Below the pieces are notes generated by a model, which ran no database searches, was not told the origin of the DNA, and saw nothing but the letters and a program-made list of their open reading frames with translations. Of a stretch of DNA of 64,000 nt, positions 23,535 to 32,246 are shown in pieces (position 1 is the first letter of the stretch; every line of letters starts with the position of its first letter). Origin of the DNA: Amycolatopsis sp. FBCC-B4732 (GTDB lineage: Bacteria > Actinomycetota > Actinomycetes > Mycobacteriales > Pseudonocardiaceae). The stretch is taken from assembly GCF_023008405.1 (NCBI RefSeq), contig NZ_CP095376.1, forward strand, positions 3,124,001-3,188,000. Direction: 5' to 3'. The position numbers and the translations under genes were made by a program.

Positions 23535-26080
23535 CCGCGGCTCCTCAGTTCGACGAGCTCCGCGAGCTCGGTGTCCGACAGTTCCGTCAACGCCGCCTCG
23601 CCACCGGCCAGCACCGCGTCCGCCAGCGCCCGCTTCTCCCGCAGCATCGCCGCGATCCGGTCCTCGACCGTGCCCTCGGCGACGAGCCGGTGCACCTGCA
23701 CCGGTTTCGTCTGCCCGATCCGGTACGCCCGGTCGGTCGCCTGGTCCTCCACCGCCGGGTTCCACCAGCGGTCGAAGTGCACGACGTGGTCGGCGCGGGT
23801 CAGGTTCAGCCCCGTCCCGGCCGCCTTCAGCGACAGCAGGAACACCGGCACCGCACCCTCCTGGAACCGCGCCACCAGCTCCTCGCGCCGGGGCACCGGC
23901 GTGCCGCCGTGCAGCAGCTGCGTCGCGATCCCGCGCCCGGCCAGGTGCTTCTCCAGCAGCCGCGCCATGGCGACGTACTGGGTGAACACCAGCACCGCGC
24001 CCCCTTCGGCGAGGATCGTGTCCAGCAGCTCGTCGAGCAGCTCCACCTTGCCCGAGCGGCCACCCGGCTCCTTGAGGTACTGCGCCGGGTGGTTGCAGAT
24101 CTGCTTGAGCGCGGTCAGCAGCTTCACGATCCGCCCGCGCCGCGCCATCCCGTCGCTGGCGGCGATGTCGGCCATCAGCTCCCGCACGACCGCCTCGTAC
24201 AACGCCACCTGGTCGGGGCTCAGCGCCACCGGCCGGTCGGTCTCGGTCTTCGGCGGCAGCTCGGGCGCGATCCCGGGATCGGACTTGCGCCGCCGCAGCA
24301 GGAACGGCCGCAGCAACCGCGAAAGCCGCTCGGCCGCCGCCGGGTCCCCGGCCTCGATCGGCTTCGCCCAGCGCTCCCGGAACTCCGCCAGCGACCCCAG
24401 CAGCCCCGGTGCCGACCAGTCCAGGATCGCCCACAGCTCCGAGAGCGTGTTCTCCACCGGCGTGCCGGTCAGCGCCACCCGCGCCGCCGCCGGCACCAGC
24501 CGCAACGCCTTCGCCGTGCCCGAACGGTGGTTCTTCACGTGCTGGGCCTCGTCGGCGACCAGCAGCCCCCACCGCACCCCGGCCAGCGGCGCCGGATCGG
24601 TGCGCAGCGTGCCGTAGGTCGTCAGCACGAACCCGTCGAGCTCCTCGAGCGAGCGGGCGCTGCCGTGGAAGCGCCGCACCGGCACCCCGGGCGCGAACCG
24701 GCGGATTTCGCGTTCCCAGTTGCCCAGCAGCGACGCCGGGCACACCACCAACGTCGGCCCCGAAGCGCGGTGCAGGTGCAGCGCGATCAGCGTGACCGTC
24801 TTGCCCAGGCCCATGTCGTCGGCCAGGCACCCGCCGAGACCCAGCCCGGTGACGGTGGCCAGCCACTGCAGCCCGCGCAGCTGGTAGTCCCGCAGCTGGG
24901 CAGCGAGCCCGGCCGGGGGCACCTCGGGTTCCGGTGGCGCGGACAGCCGTTCCCGCAGCCGCGCCAGCCAGCCCTCGGTGACGACCTCGACCACTTCGCC
25001 GTCGACCTCGGTGGTGCCGGTCAGCACCGCACCGAGCGCGTCGACCGGGGTCAGCGGCTTCAGCACCCGCTCCCGCGCCTTCGCCGCCAGCGCCGGATCG
25101 ACCAGCACCCACCGGTCACGCAGCCGCACCACCGCCCGGCGCGCCTCGGCGAGCTCGTCCAGCTCCGCCTCGGTCAGCACCTCCCCGCCCAACGCGAGCT
25201 GCCAGTCGAACTCCAGCGCGCGCCCGCCGCCGAAGAACGACGGCAGGTCGCCCGGTACGTCACCGGAGCGGACCACGGCTCGCGCGGTCAGCGCTCCGGC
25301 GAGCTCGGCCGGCCAGTGCACCTCGATGCCGGCGGCCGCCAGCCGCGGGGCCGCGGCCGCGACCAGCTCGGTCACCTCGTCTTCGCCCAGCGCCAGCTCG
25401 TCCGGCACCGCCGAGGTCAGCAGCGGGCTCAGCGCCGGCCAGACCTGCGCACCCCGCCGCAACGCCAGCACGACGTCGATGCGCGCCCGCGGCCCGAACC
25501 GGCCGGCCTCCCACAGCTCCGCCGCGTCGGCGAGCTGCCCGGGCTCGGCCAGGCTGTGCACCTGCACCACCGCGCGGTAGCGCCCGGCGTCGAACCCGCC
25601 GGGTGCCTCGATCCGCAGCGAGACGCGGATGCCGGAGTCCAGGCCCGCGGCCAGCTCGTCGGCCCAGTCGCGCAGCGGCTCGGCCCGCTGCGGGGCGACC
25701 GCGGCGAACAACCTCGTCCCGGCCGCCTTCGCCGCGGCGGGCGTGCGGGGCAGCGTGTCGGCGACGGCGTCGAGGAAGGCCCGCAGCAGCGGCTCCGGAG
25801 CGCGTTCGTCCGGCGGCATCGCGGCCGCGAGGTCGCGCAGCCACGCGGCTTCGGCCGGTTCCAGCGGGCCGACGCGCCAGGCGTCGTACCCGCCCGCGGT
25901 CACCCCAGGCAGCAGCCGTCCCGCGGCGACCAGCCGCAGCGCCGCCGTCGCCGCGGTCGCCCAGAACCCGCCCGGCTCGCCCAGCAGTTCCCCGAGTCCG
26001 TCCACCACCGACAGCTCACGGCCGTCCAGGACGAGCCGTCCGGCCCGCGGTGGTTCCCCCGGTGTGAAGTCGACGTTCAG
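23531..26080 (-). CDS. SNF2-family DEAD/DEAH helicase
   Basis: About 849 residues. The N-terminal ~370 residues are a poorly conserved SNF2-associated domain. The ATPase follows: LRDYQLRGLQWLATV, DDMGLGKTVTLIALHLH (motif I), VVCPASLLGNWEREI, VADEAQHVKN (motif II), LTGTPVENTLSELW (III). The C-terminal lobe has VLVFTQYVAMARLLEKHL, LSLKAAGTGLNLTRAD (V) and ATDRAYRIGQTKPV (VI). ATP-driven DNA translocase of unknown target. No ATG or GTG is available at the expected start; a CTG at 26078-26080 gives a CTGA overlap with the permease stop, with GAGAGG eight bases upstream. The start is therefore tentative. Confidence 0.88.
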   Translation of the reverse strand: MNVDFTPGEPPRAGRLVLDGRELSVVDGLGELLGEPGGFWATAATAALRLVAAGRLLPGVTAGGYDAWRVGPLEPAEAAWLRDLAAAMPPDERAPEPLLRAFLDAVADTLPRTPAAAKAAGTRLFAAVAPQRAEPLRDWADELAAGLDSGIRVSLRIEAPGGFDAGRYRAVVQVHSLAEPGQLADAAELWEAGRFGPRARIDVVLALRRGAQVWPALSPLLTSAVPDELALGEDEVTELVAAAAPRLAAAGIEVHWPAELAGALTARAVVRSGDVPGDLPSFFGGGRALEFDWQLALGGEVLTEAELDELAEARRAVVRLRDRWVLVDPALAAKARERVLKPLTPVDALGAVLTGTTEVDGEVVEVVTEGWLARLRERLSAPPEPEVPPAGLAAQLRDYQLRGLQWLATVTGLGLGGCLADDMGLGKTVTLIALHLHRASGPTLVVCPASLLGNWEREIRRFAPGVPVRRFHGSARSLEELDGFVLTTYGTLRTDPAPLAGVRWGLLVADEAQHVKNHRSGTAKALRLVPAAARVALTGTPVENTLSELWAILDWSAPGLLGSLAEFRERWAKPIEAGDPAAAERLSRLLRPFLLRRRKSDPGIAPELPPKTETDRPVALSPDQVALYEAVVRELMADIAASDGMARRGRIVKLLTALKQICNHPAQYLKEPGGRSGKVELLDELLDTILAEGGAVLVFTQYVAMARLLEKHLAGRGIATQLLHGGTPVPRREELVARFQEGAVPVFLLSLKAAGTGLNLTRADHVVHFDRWWNPAVEDQATDRAYRIGQTKPVQVHRLVAEGTVEDRIAAMLREKRALADAVLAGGEAALTELSDTELAELVELRSRG

Positions 26081-26859
26081 TTCCCCAGCCTCTCGTATCG
26101 GCGCACGGACAGCGGCACGAAGACCGCGAGCAGCACCAGCGGCCAGACGAGCGCCATCAGCACCGGGTGCGCGCTCACCCAGGACGTCCCGGCCGCGCCG
26201 GGGTTGCCGAACAGCACCCGCGCGGCGGTCACCGTCGAGGACAACGGGTTCCACTCCGCCACGGTTCCCAGCCACGCCGGCATCGTCGCCGTCGCCACGA
26301 ACGCGCTGGAGAGGAACCCGAACGGGAACTCCAGGGTCTGCGCGAGCGTCACCATCGACGGGTCCGACGTCAGCAGCCCCAGGTAGATCCCCGCCCACAC
26401 CAGCGCCGTCCGCAGCAGGAGCAGCAACCCGACCGCGGCCAGCGTCTCGCCGAGCGAGCCGTGCGGGCGCCAGCCCACGGCGAACCCGCAGCCCAGCAGC
26501 ACCACCAGCGCCAGCACCGCGTTCGCCAGGTCCGCGGCCACCCGCCCGGTGAGCACCGCCGACGGCGACATCGGCAGCGACCGGAACCGGTCGGTGACCC
26601 CCTTGGCCGCGTCGTCCAAGACCGCGATCATCGTCCCGGACAACCCGAAGGCCATCGTCATCGCGAACATCCCCGGCATCAGGAACTCCCGGTAGGAGCC
26701 GCCGCCGGGCACGCTCATCCCGCCGCCGAGCAGGTAGGCGAAGATCAGCACCATCAGGATCGGGAACGCCACCACGGTGGCCAGCCGGGCCGGGCGCCGC
26801 GCCAGCTGCGCCAGGTAGCGCTGGGTCAGCGTCCAGCCGTCGGCCAGTGCCCACCTCAT
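26077..26859 (-). CDS. ABC-2 type permease (DrrB-like)
   Basis: 260 residues; ATG overlapping the ATPase stop (ATGA, 26856-26859). Six hydrophobic segments: VVAFPILMVLIFAYLLGGG, GMFAMTMAFGLSGTMIAV, LANAVLALVVLLGCGFAVGW, LAAVGLLLLLRTALVWAGI, the loop LLTSDPSMVTLAQTLEFPFG, and a C-terminal LMALVWPLVLLAVFVPLSV. It includes the ABC-2 motif FRSLPMSPSAVLTGRVAADL. Exporter of hydrophobic compounds together with the upstream ATPase; substrate unknown. Confidence 0.9.
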   Translation of the reverse strand: MRWALADGWTLTQRYLAQLARRPARLATVVAFPILMVLIFAYLLGGGMSVPGGGSYREFLMPGMFAMTMAFGLSGTMIAVLDDAAKGVTDRFRSLPMSPSAVLTGRVAADLANAVLALVVLLGCGFAVGWRPHGSLGETLAAVGLLLLLRTALVWAGIYLGLLTSDPSMVTLAQTLEFPFGFLSSAFVATATMPAWLGTVAEWNPLSSTVTAARVLFGNPGAAGTSWVSAHPVLMALVWPLVLLAVFVPLSVRRYERLGN

Positions 26860-27782
26860 CGCGCCACCCCCGTCAGCTCCAAGAACACCTCGTCGAGCGT
26901 CGGGTGCCGCAGCGCCACGTCGGCGAACGCCAGCTCCGACGCCGCCAGCTCCCGCACGACGCCGGTCAGCATCGACGGCTCGGCCGGCGCGCTCACCCGC
27001 AGCTCCTCGGTGACCGGTTCGGCGCCGGTGACCCGGGCCAGCAGCGCCGCCGCCGGGCCGAGCGCGGCCGGATCGGTCACCGCCAGCTCGATCCGCGTCG
27101 CCCCCAGCGAGCCCTTCAGCTCCGCCGGTGTCCCTTCGGCGACGACGCGCCCGTGTTCGACCAGCGAGATCCGGTCGGCCAGCTGGTCGGCCTCCTCCAG
27201 GTACTGGGTCGTGAGCAGCACGGTCGTGCCATCGGCGACCAGCGAGCGCACCGCCCGCCAGACCTCGAGGCGGCTGCGCGGGTCCAGCCCGGTCGTCGGC
27301 TCGTCGAGGAACAGCACCCGCGGTGCCGCCAGCAGCGAAGCGGCCAGGTCGAGACGGCGGCGCATCCCGCCCGAGTAGGCCGACACCGGCTTCGGCCCGG
27401 TCTCGGCGAGACCGAAGCGCTCCAGCAGGTCGTCGGCCCGGCGGGCGGCTTCGCGGCGGCCCAGGTGGTGCAGCCGGCCGAACAGCACGAGGTTCTGCCG
27501 CCCGGACAGGATTTCGTCGACCGCGGCCTGCTGGCCGACCAGCCCGATCATCGACCGCACCTTCGCCGGTTCGGTGGCGACGTCGAAGCCGGCGATCCGG
27601 GCGACGCCGCCGTCGTGGCGCAACAGCGTGGACAGCACGCGCACCGCTGTCGTCTTGCCCGCGCCGTTCGGCCCCAGCAGGCCGCACAGGGTGCCCGCCG
27701 GAACGGACAGATCGAACCCGTCGAGGGCGTACGCGTCGCCGTAGCGCTTGCGGAGCCCCTCGGCATGGATCTGCGAAGTCAT
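26856..27782 (-). CDS. ABC transporter ATP-binding protein (DrrA-like)
   Basis: 308 residues. Walker A GPNGAGKTT at 37-45, Q-loop IGLVGQQAAVDEILSGRQN, signature YSGGMRRRLDLAAS, Walker B VLFLDEPTTGLD, and the C-terminal ~80-residue extension seen in the daunorubicin-resistance (DrrA) family. Forms a half-transporter pair with the ABC-2 permease encoded 4 bp overlapping downstream. It is divergent from a TetR gene and its two operators. The SNF2/SWIM genes continue on the same strand with 4-bp overlaps, so they may share this transcript. Confidence 0.92.
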   Translation of the reverse strand: MTSQIHAEGLRKRYGDAYALDGFDLSVPAGTLCGLLGPNGAGKTTAVRVLSTLLRHDGGVARIAGFDVATEPAKVRSMIGLVGQQAAVDEILSGRQNLVLFGRLHHLGRREAARRADDLLERFGLAETGPKPVSAYSGGMRRRLDLAASLLAAPRVLFLDEPTTGLDPRSRLEVWRAVRSLVADGTTVLLTTQYLEEADQLADRISLVEHGRVVAEGTPAELKGSLGATRIELAVTDPAALGPAAALLARVTGAEPVTEELRVSAPAEPSMLTGVVRELAASELAFADVALRHPTLDEVFLELTGVAR

Positions 27783-27799
27783 TCTCCCCCTCTTACTCT

Positions 27800-27845
27800 G
27801 TACGTTGTACGAAGATCGAGGTTAGCACAACTCCGTACAAAGTAC
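27800..27845. promoter_or_regulatory. Two GTAC-N3-GTAC operators (TetR/DrrAB gap)
   Basis: GTACGTTGTAC (27800-27810) and GTACAAAGTAC (27835-27845), each followed by GAAGA, lie 35 bp apart in the 81-bp gap between the divergent ABC ATPase and TetR genes. The dyad symmetry and placement make them likely binding sites of that TetR. Confidence 0.7.
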
Positions 27846-27863
27846 GAAGAACGGGTGGGCACA

Positions 27864-28640
27864 ATGACCGGCATGAGCACGGAGGACACCGACGAAGGCG
27901 ACCCGCGCAGGGCGATCGAGCTGCTCTGGGGCGTCTCGGAGCGCCCGCGCCGCGGCCCGAAACCGAAGCTGACCACCCTCGACGTCGTCCGCGCGGCCGT
28001 GTCGCTGGCCGACGCCGACGACATCGAGGCGGTCACCATCCGCCGGGTCGCCGAGCTCCTGGGCGTCTCCGCCATGTCGCTCTACACCTACGTACCCGGC
28101 CGCGCCGAGCTGGTCGACCTGATGATCGATCACGTCCACGGCGAGCTCGACGCCCCCGAGCCGGGCCTGGTCTGGCGTGCGGCGCTGACCGCCGTCGCCG
28201 AAGCGCAGTGGCAGCTCTTCCACCGCCACCCGTGGCTGCTGCAGGTCACCACCAGCCGCTCGCCACTCGGCCCGCACAGCTTCGCCAAGTACGAAAACGA
28301 GCTGCGCGCGGTCGAGGGCATCGGCCTCGACGACGTCGAGATGGACGCCGTGGTCAGCCTGATCACCGGGCTCGTCCGGACCACCGCGCGCAGCTCGGTC
28401 GACAACGCCCGGCTGGTCCGCACGACCGGCCTGACCGACGCGCAGTGGTGGGAGCGCGCCGCGCCGGTGCTGGCCGGCATCCCGACCGCCGGCGCGGCGC
28501 ACCACCCGATCTCCTCCCGGGTCGGCACGGCCGCGGGCGAAGCCCACAACGCCGCGGAGAACCCGGGCTACACCTTCCGCTTCGGCCTCGCCCGCCTCCT
28601 GGACGGCATCGAAGCGCTCGTCTCAGAGCGCCAGCAGTAG
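27864..28640 (+). CDS. TetR-family regulator of the exporter
   Basis: 258 residues from ATG 27864 (ATG 27873 possible). A ~35-residue N-terminal extension (EDTDEGDPRRAIELLWGVSE, then basic RPRRGPKPKL) precedes the HTH (VVRAAVSLADADDIEAVTIR, RVAELLGVSAMSLYTYVPG). The C-terminal domain is of the TetR_C_1 type (HPWLLQVTTSRSPLGPH). Such proteins control adjacent DrrAB exporters. The last 18 bases overlap the convergent P450 gene. Confidence 0.9.
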   Translation: MTGMSTEDTDEGDPRRAIELLWGVSERPRRGPKPKLTTLDVVRAAVSLADADDIEAVTIRRVAELLGVSAMSLYTYVPGRAELVDLMIDHVHGELDAPEPGLVWRAALTAVAEAQWQLFHRHPWLLQVTTSRSPLGPHSFAKYENELRAVEGIGLDDVEMDAVVSLITGLVRTTARSSVDNARLVRTTGLTDAQWWERAAPVLAGIPTAGAAHHPISSRVGTAAGEAHNAAENPGYTFRFGLARLLDGIEALVSERQQ

Positions 28641-29792
28641 CCGCGCGGGCCGCCAGGTCCCGCCGTCGGGCGCGCGCGGCACGTCACCGGCCAGGGCCAG
28701 GTCCGGGAAGCGCGCGAAGAGCAGCGACAGCGCCACCTCGGTCTCCACCCGCGCGATCGACGCGCCCAGGCAAAAGTGCGGGCCGTGCGAGAACCCCAGC
28801 TGGGCCGGGCCGGTGCGGGTGACGTCCAGGCGATCGGCGCCGTCGAAGACCCGCGGATCGCGGTCGGCGGCCACCATCGCCGCGGTCACCCGCTCACCCG
28901 CGCGGATGAGCTCGCCGTCGATCTCGACGTCCTCACACGCGAATCTCGGCGTGGTCAGCAGCTGCGGGCTGCAGAAACGCATCAGCTCCTCGACCGCCCC
29001 CGGCCACCGTCCGGGCTCCGCGCGCAGCAGGTCCAGCTGATCCGGGTGCCGCAGCAGCGCCTCGACGGCGTTGGCGATCAGGTTCACCGGGGTCTGCCCG
29101 GCCAGCACCAGGTGCCAGACCAGGGTGACCAGCTCGGTGTCGGTGAGCCGGTCGTCGTCTTGGGCGCGCACGAGATCGCCGATGAGGTCGTCGCCCGGGT
29201 GAGCCCGGCTGCGCGCCACGGCTTCCTTCGCGCCTTCGATGATCGCCGGGATGGCCGTGGCGAAGTCCGGTCCGACTCCGCTCGCGACCGCGGCGCCGTA
29301 CTCGCGCCAGCGCGGGCGGTCGGCCTCCGGGATGCCGGTCAGCTCGCAGATGACGTCCATCGGCAGCGGCCGCGCGAAGTGCGCCACCAGGTCCACGACG
29401 CCGTCCTCGGCTTGCGCGGGCAGGGCGTCGAGCAGCCCCTGGGTGACGGCGGCCAGGCGCGGCCTCAGCTGAGCGGCGCGCTTCGGGGTGAACGCCGGGG
29501 CGACCAGCCGCCGCAGCCGCAGGTGCTCGGGGCCGTCCTGCTCGGCCATGGTCCTCATGTACGCGAGGCAGTGCTCGGGGATGCCGGGCGGGCGCATGAA
29601 GCTCTCGGCCCGGACCTCGAAGCGCGGATCGGCCAGCATCGCGCGGGCTTCGGCGTAGCGGGTCAGCGCCCAGAACGGGCCGAACCCGGGGATGACCAGC
29701 TTGGCCACCGCGCTCACTTCGCGCGCCTGGTCGTAGGCGGTGAACGGGTCGGTGAGCACCGCGAGGTCCGTGAGATCGATTTCGGGGGTCAT
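28623..29792 (-). CDS. Cytochrome P450
   Basis: 389 residues. Soluble class I P450: haem loop LGFSHGPHFCLGASIARVE with the axial Cys341, ExxR in VEELMRFCSP, PERF region equivalent FDGADRLDVTRT. The I-helix reads HLVLAGQTPVNLIANAV; aligned with the usual AGHETT it has Gln in place of the acidic residue while the Thr is kept. It starts 86 bp from the divergent TetR-like gene, which probably regulates it. No ferredoxin gene is adjacent, so redox partners come from elsewhere. Substrate unknown. Confidence 0.92.
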   Translation of the reverse strand: MTPEIDLTDLAVLTDPFTAYDQAREVSAVAKLVIPGFGPFWALTRYAEARAMLADPRFEVRAESFMRPPGIPEHCLAYMRTMAEQDGPEHLRLRRLVAPAFTPKRAAQLRPRLAAVTQGLLDALPAQAEDGVVDLVAHFARPLPMDVICELTGIPEADRPRWREYGAAVASGVGPDFATAIPAIIEGAKEAVARSRAHPGDDLIGDLVRAQDDDRLTDTELVTLVWHLVLAGQTPVNLIANAVEALLRHPDQLDLLRAEPGRWPGAVEELMRFCSPQLLTTPRFACEDVEIDGELIRAGERVTAAMVAADRDPRVFDGADRLDVTRTGPAQLGFSHGPHFCLGASIARVETEVALSLLFARFPDLALAGDVPRAPDGGTWRPARLLLAL

Positions 29793-29802
29793 CCACCACT
29801 CC

Positions 29803-29832
29803 AGATGTTCAAAACAGATGTTCTTATCATCT
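29803..29832. promoter_or_regulatory. AGATGTTC direct repeat / AGATG-CATCT dyad
   Basis: AGATGTTC occurs at 29803-29810 and 29816-29823 (13-bp period), and the second copy forms AGATG-N7-CATCT with 29828-29832. Located 11 bp upstream of the P450 start in the divergent gap. Candidate binding site for the TetR encoded opposite. Confidence 0.5.
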
Positions 29833-29878
29833 CAGTGGTCACGGTATCTTGATCCGCGACGCCGCGGCAAGGAGGACG

Positions 29879-30949
29879 ATGGTCAGGCTCAGCAGGGCGG
29901 AAACCCAGGAACGCAACCGCGCCAGGGTGCTGGCCGCCGCCCGGGACGAGTTCGCCCACCGCGGCTTCCGCGACGCCAAGATCGACGTCATCGCCGAACG
30001 CGCCGAGCTCACCCGCGGCGCGGTCTACTCCAACTTCCCCGGCAAGCGCGCCCTGTACTTCGCCGTCCTGGCCGACCTCGCCGAACGCGCACCCCGCCCC
30101 GCCACCCCGCCCGCGGACCCGAGCGCACCCGACGTCCTGGCCGCGTTCGCCCGCGCCTGGGTCGCCCGCCTGCCCCTGGCCACCGACAGCGAGGGCGAAG
30201 ACGCCCGCCTCGCCCGCGACCTGCTGCCCGAAGTCCTCGCCGACGAGCACACCCGGCGGCCGTTCGCGCAGCTCATGCGCGTGAACGCCATCCTGCTCGG
30301 GCTCGCCCTCGAACGCGCACGCCCGGGACGGCGGCTCGTGCGGGTCGCCGAAGCCGCCCTCACCACGCTGCACGGCGCGAGCCAGCTCGCGGCCGCCGCA
30401 CCCGGCTTCGGCGAGCCGTTCCACATCGTCACCGCCTGCGCCGCGCTGCTCGACCTCGGCCTGCGCGACGACTGGCCGGCGGAACCGCCGATCACCACCC
30501 AGGCCCGCCCCGCCGACGACCCCTGGCAGCCGCCGCCGGCCGTGGACCTCCTCACCGGGGAGGCGAGCAAGCCCGGCGACGGCGTCGTCACCGTCCTCGG
30601 CCTGCACCGTGCCGCGGCCTTCGAAGAAGCCGTCCGCACCGGCGCCGACGTCACCGCCGTGCTCGTCACCAGCGACCCCGGCGAACTCGCGGCACTGGCC
30701 CGCCTCGCCGTCGCCGACCTGCGCGGCTGCCTCGACCAGGCGATCACCCCGCCCGCCCGTCCCCGGCTGCGGCTCGTCTGCGACGCGAGCGGGGACCTGG
30801 CGGCGGCCGCCGGCGTCACCGCGGTCAGCGACGCCACCGAAGCGGCCGTCCGCGTCGAAGGCAGCCGGATCGTCGCCCGCGCCGAAGGGTTCGGCGCCTG
30901 CCACGCGGCCGCTGTCGGTCCCGGCCCGGCCCGTTCGTCGGGCAGGTGA
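29879..30949 (+). CDS. Long TetR-family regulator with extra C-terminal domain
   Basis: 356 residues; ATG with AAGGAGG five bases upstream. The HTH is at ~10-58 (RARVLAAARDEFAHRGFRDA, DVIAERAELTRGAVYSNF). TetR proteins are usually ~200 residues. From ~215 there is an added alpha/beta-looking domain: GVVTVLGLHRAAAFEEAVR, TAVLVTSDPGELAALARLAV, RPRLRLVCDASGDLAAAAGV, VRVEGSRIVARAEGFGAC. Its strand order resembles a thioredoxin/peroxiredoxin-like fold, though I see no CxxC. Divergent from the P450. The last 40 bases contain the candidate ECF42 promoter of the next gene. Confidence 0.82.
   Translation: MVRLSRAETQERNRARVLAAARDEFAHRGFRDAKIDVIAERAELTRGAVYSNFPGKRALYFAVLADLAERAPRPATPPADPSAPDVLAAFARAWVARLPLATDSEGEDARLARDLLPEVLADEHTRRPFAQLMRVNAILLGLALERARPGRRLVRVAEAALTTLHGASQLAAAAPGFGEPFHIVTACAALLDLGLRDDWPAEPPITTQARPADDPWQPPPAVDLLTGEASKPGDGVVTVLGLHRAAAFEEAVRTGADVTAVLVTSDPGELAALARLAVADLRGCLDQAITPPARPRLRLVCDASGDLAAAAGVTAVSDATEAAVRVEGSRIVARAEGFGACHAAAVGPGPARSSGR
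30913..30941 (+). promoter_or_regulatory. Candidate ECF42 promoter of the first sigma gene
   Basis: TGTCGG (30913-30918), a 17-bp spacer ending CCCGTT, and CGTCGG (30936-30941), 28 bp before the sigma GTG. It matches two further sites at 32185 and 40114 and the TGTCGA/CGWC motif reported for Streptomyces ECF42 promoters as I recall it. It implies autoregulation of the sigma gene. It lies inside the 3' end of the TetR gene. Confidence 0.65.
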
Positions 30950-30968
30950 ACCGGCGGGAGGAGCAGAA

Positions 30969-32246
30969 GTGGACGTCGAGACCGCGGTCGCCGCAGCGTT
31001 CCGTGAAGAGTGGGGCCAGGTCGTGGCCACGCTCATCCGCGTCACCGGCGACTGGGACCTGGCCGAGGAGTGCGCCCAGGAGGCGTTCGCCCTCGCCCTG
31101 CGCACCTGGCCCCGCGACGGCGTCCCGAAACGGCCCGGCGCCTGGCTGACCACCGCCGCCCGCAACCGCGCCACCGACCGGCTCCGCCGCGCCGCCGTCG
31201 GCGCCGCCAAGCTCGAGGAGGCCGGCCGCGTGCACGTCCCCGAAAACACCGCAGCCCCCGACGACGAAAGCGGCGTCACCGACGACCGGCTGCGGCTCAT
31301 CTTCACCTGCTGCCACCCCGCGCTGGCCACCGAAGCACAGGTCGCGCTCGCGCTGCGCACCCTCGCCGGCCTGTCCACCGCAGAGATCGCCCGCGCCTTC
31401 CTCGTCCCGGAAGCGACCATGTCGCAACGGCTCGTGCGGGTGAAGCGCAAGATCCGCCACGCCCGCATCCCCTACCGCGTCCCGCCCGCGCACCTGCTGC
31501 CCGAACGCACCAACGCCGTGCTCGGCGTGCTGTACCTGACGTTCAACGAGGGCTACTCCGCCAGCGCCGGACCCGACCTGCAACGCCCAGACCTCGCCGC
31601 CGAAGCCGTCCGGCTCGCCCGCGTCCTCGCCGGGCTGATGCCCGACGAACCCGAAGCCCTCGGCCTGCTCGCACTGCTGCTGCTCCAGCACGCCCGCCGC
31701 GCCACCCGCGTCGGCGCCGGCGGCGAGCTCGTCCCCCTCGAAGAGCAGGACCGCACCCGCTGGGACACCGAGGCGATCACCGAAGGCACGCAGCTCCTCG
31801 AGACCGCGCTGCGCCGCCGCCGGCCCGGGCCGTACCAGGTCCAGGCCGCCATCGCCGCCTGCCACGCCACCGCCGCCCGCGCCGCCGACACCGACTGGCC
31901 CCAGATCGCCGGCCTCTACGGCGAGCTGCGCAAGTTCGTCCCCAGCGCCGTCGTCGAGCTCAACCGGGCCATCGCGGTCGGCATGGCCGAGGGCCCCGCG
32001 ACCGGTCTCGCCCTGCTCGACGAACTGGACCTGGGCGGCTACCACCTGCTGCCCGCCACCCGCGCCGACTTCCTGCGCCGGCTCGGCCGCCGCGAAGAAG
32101 CCGTGCGGAGTTACACCGCCGCCCGCGAGCTGGCGCCCACCGACGCCGAGCGCGCGTACCTCACGCGAAGAATTTCGGAGACGCTGTCCATCCGGGGCGA
32201 TCCCGTTCGTCGGGAGGACGAACCCCGACCGGAGGAGACCCCATGA
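30969..32246 (+). CDS. ECF42-type RNA polymerase sigma factor
   Basis: 425 residues; GTG with GGGAGGAG upstream. Sigma2 region at ~5-70 (FREEWGQVVATLIRVTGDWD, AEECAQEAFALALRTW), then RPGAWLTTAARNRATDRLRR, and sigma4 with LRTLAGLSTAEIARAFLVPE and ATMSQRLVRVKRKI. The remaining ~230 residues are the TPR-like C-terminal extension typical of ECF42 (VLYLTFNEGYSASAG, ARVLAGLMPDEPEALGLLAL, RPGPYQVQAAIAACHA, AVVELNRAIAVGMAEGPATG). ECF42 factors lack anti-sigma genes and pair with DGPF proteins; a DGPF gene lies two positions downstream. It overlaps the hydrolase start by 4 bp. Confidence 0.92.
   Translation: MDVETAVAAAFREEWGQVVATLIRVTGDWDLAEECAQEAFALALRTWPRDGVPKRPGAWLTTAARNRATDRLRRAAVGAAKLEEAGRVHVPENTAAPDDESGVTDDRLRLIFTCCHPALATEAQVALALRTLAGLSTAEIARAFLVPEATMSQRLVRVKRKIRHARIPYRVPPAHLLPERTNAVLGVLYLTFNEGYSASAGPDLQRPDLAAEAVRLARVLAGLMPDEPEALGLLALLLLQHARRATRVGAGGELVPLEEQDRTRWDTEAITEGTQLLETALRRRRPGPYQVQAAIAACHATAARAADTDWPQIAGLYGELRKFVPSAVVELNRAIAVGMAEGPATGLALLDELDLGGYHLLPATRADFLRRLGRREEAVRSYTAARELAPTDAERAYLTRRISETLSIRGDPVRREDEPRPEETP
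32185..32213 (+). promoter_or_regulatory. Candidate internal ECF42 promoter
   Basis: TGTCCA (32185-32190), a 17-bp spacer ending CCCGTT, and CGTCGG (32208-32213). Located within the last codons of the sigma gene and 30 bp before the hydrolase ATG. It would give extra transcription of the hydrolase/DGPF genes. Confidence 0.6.
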
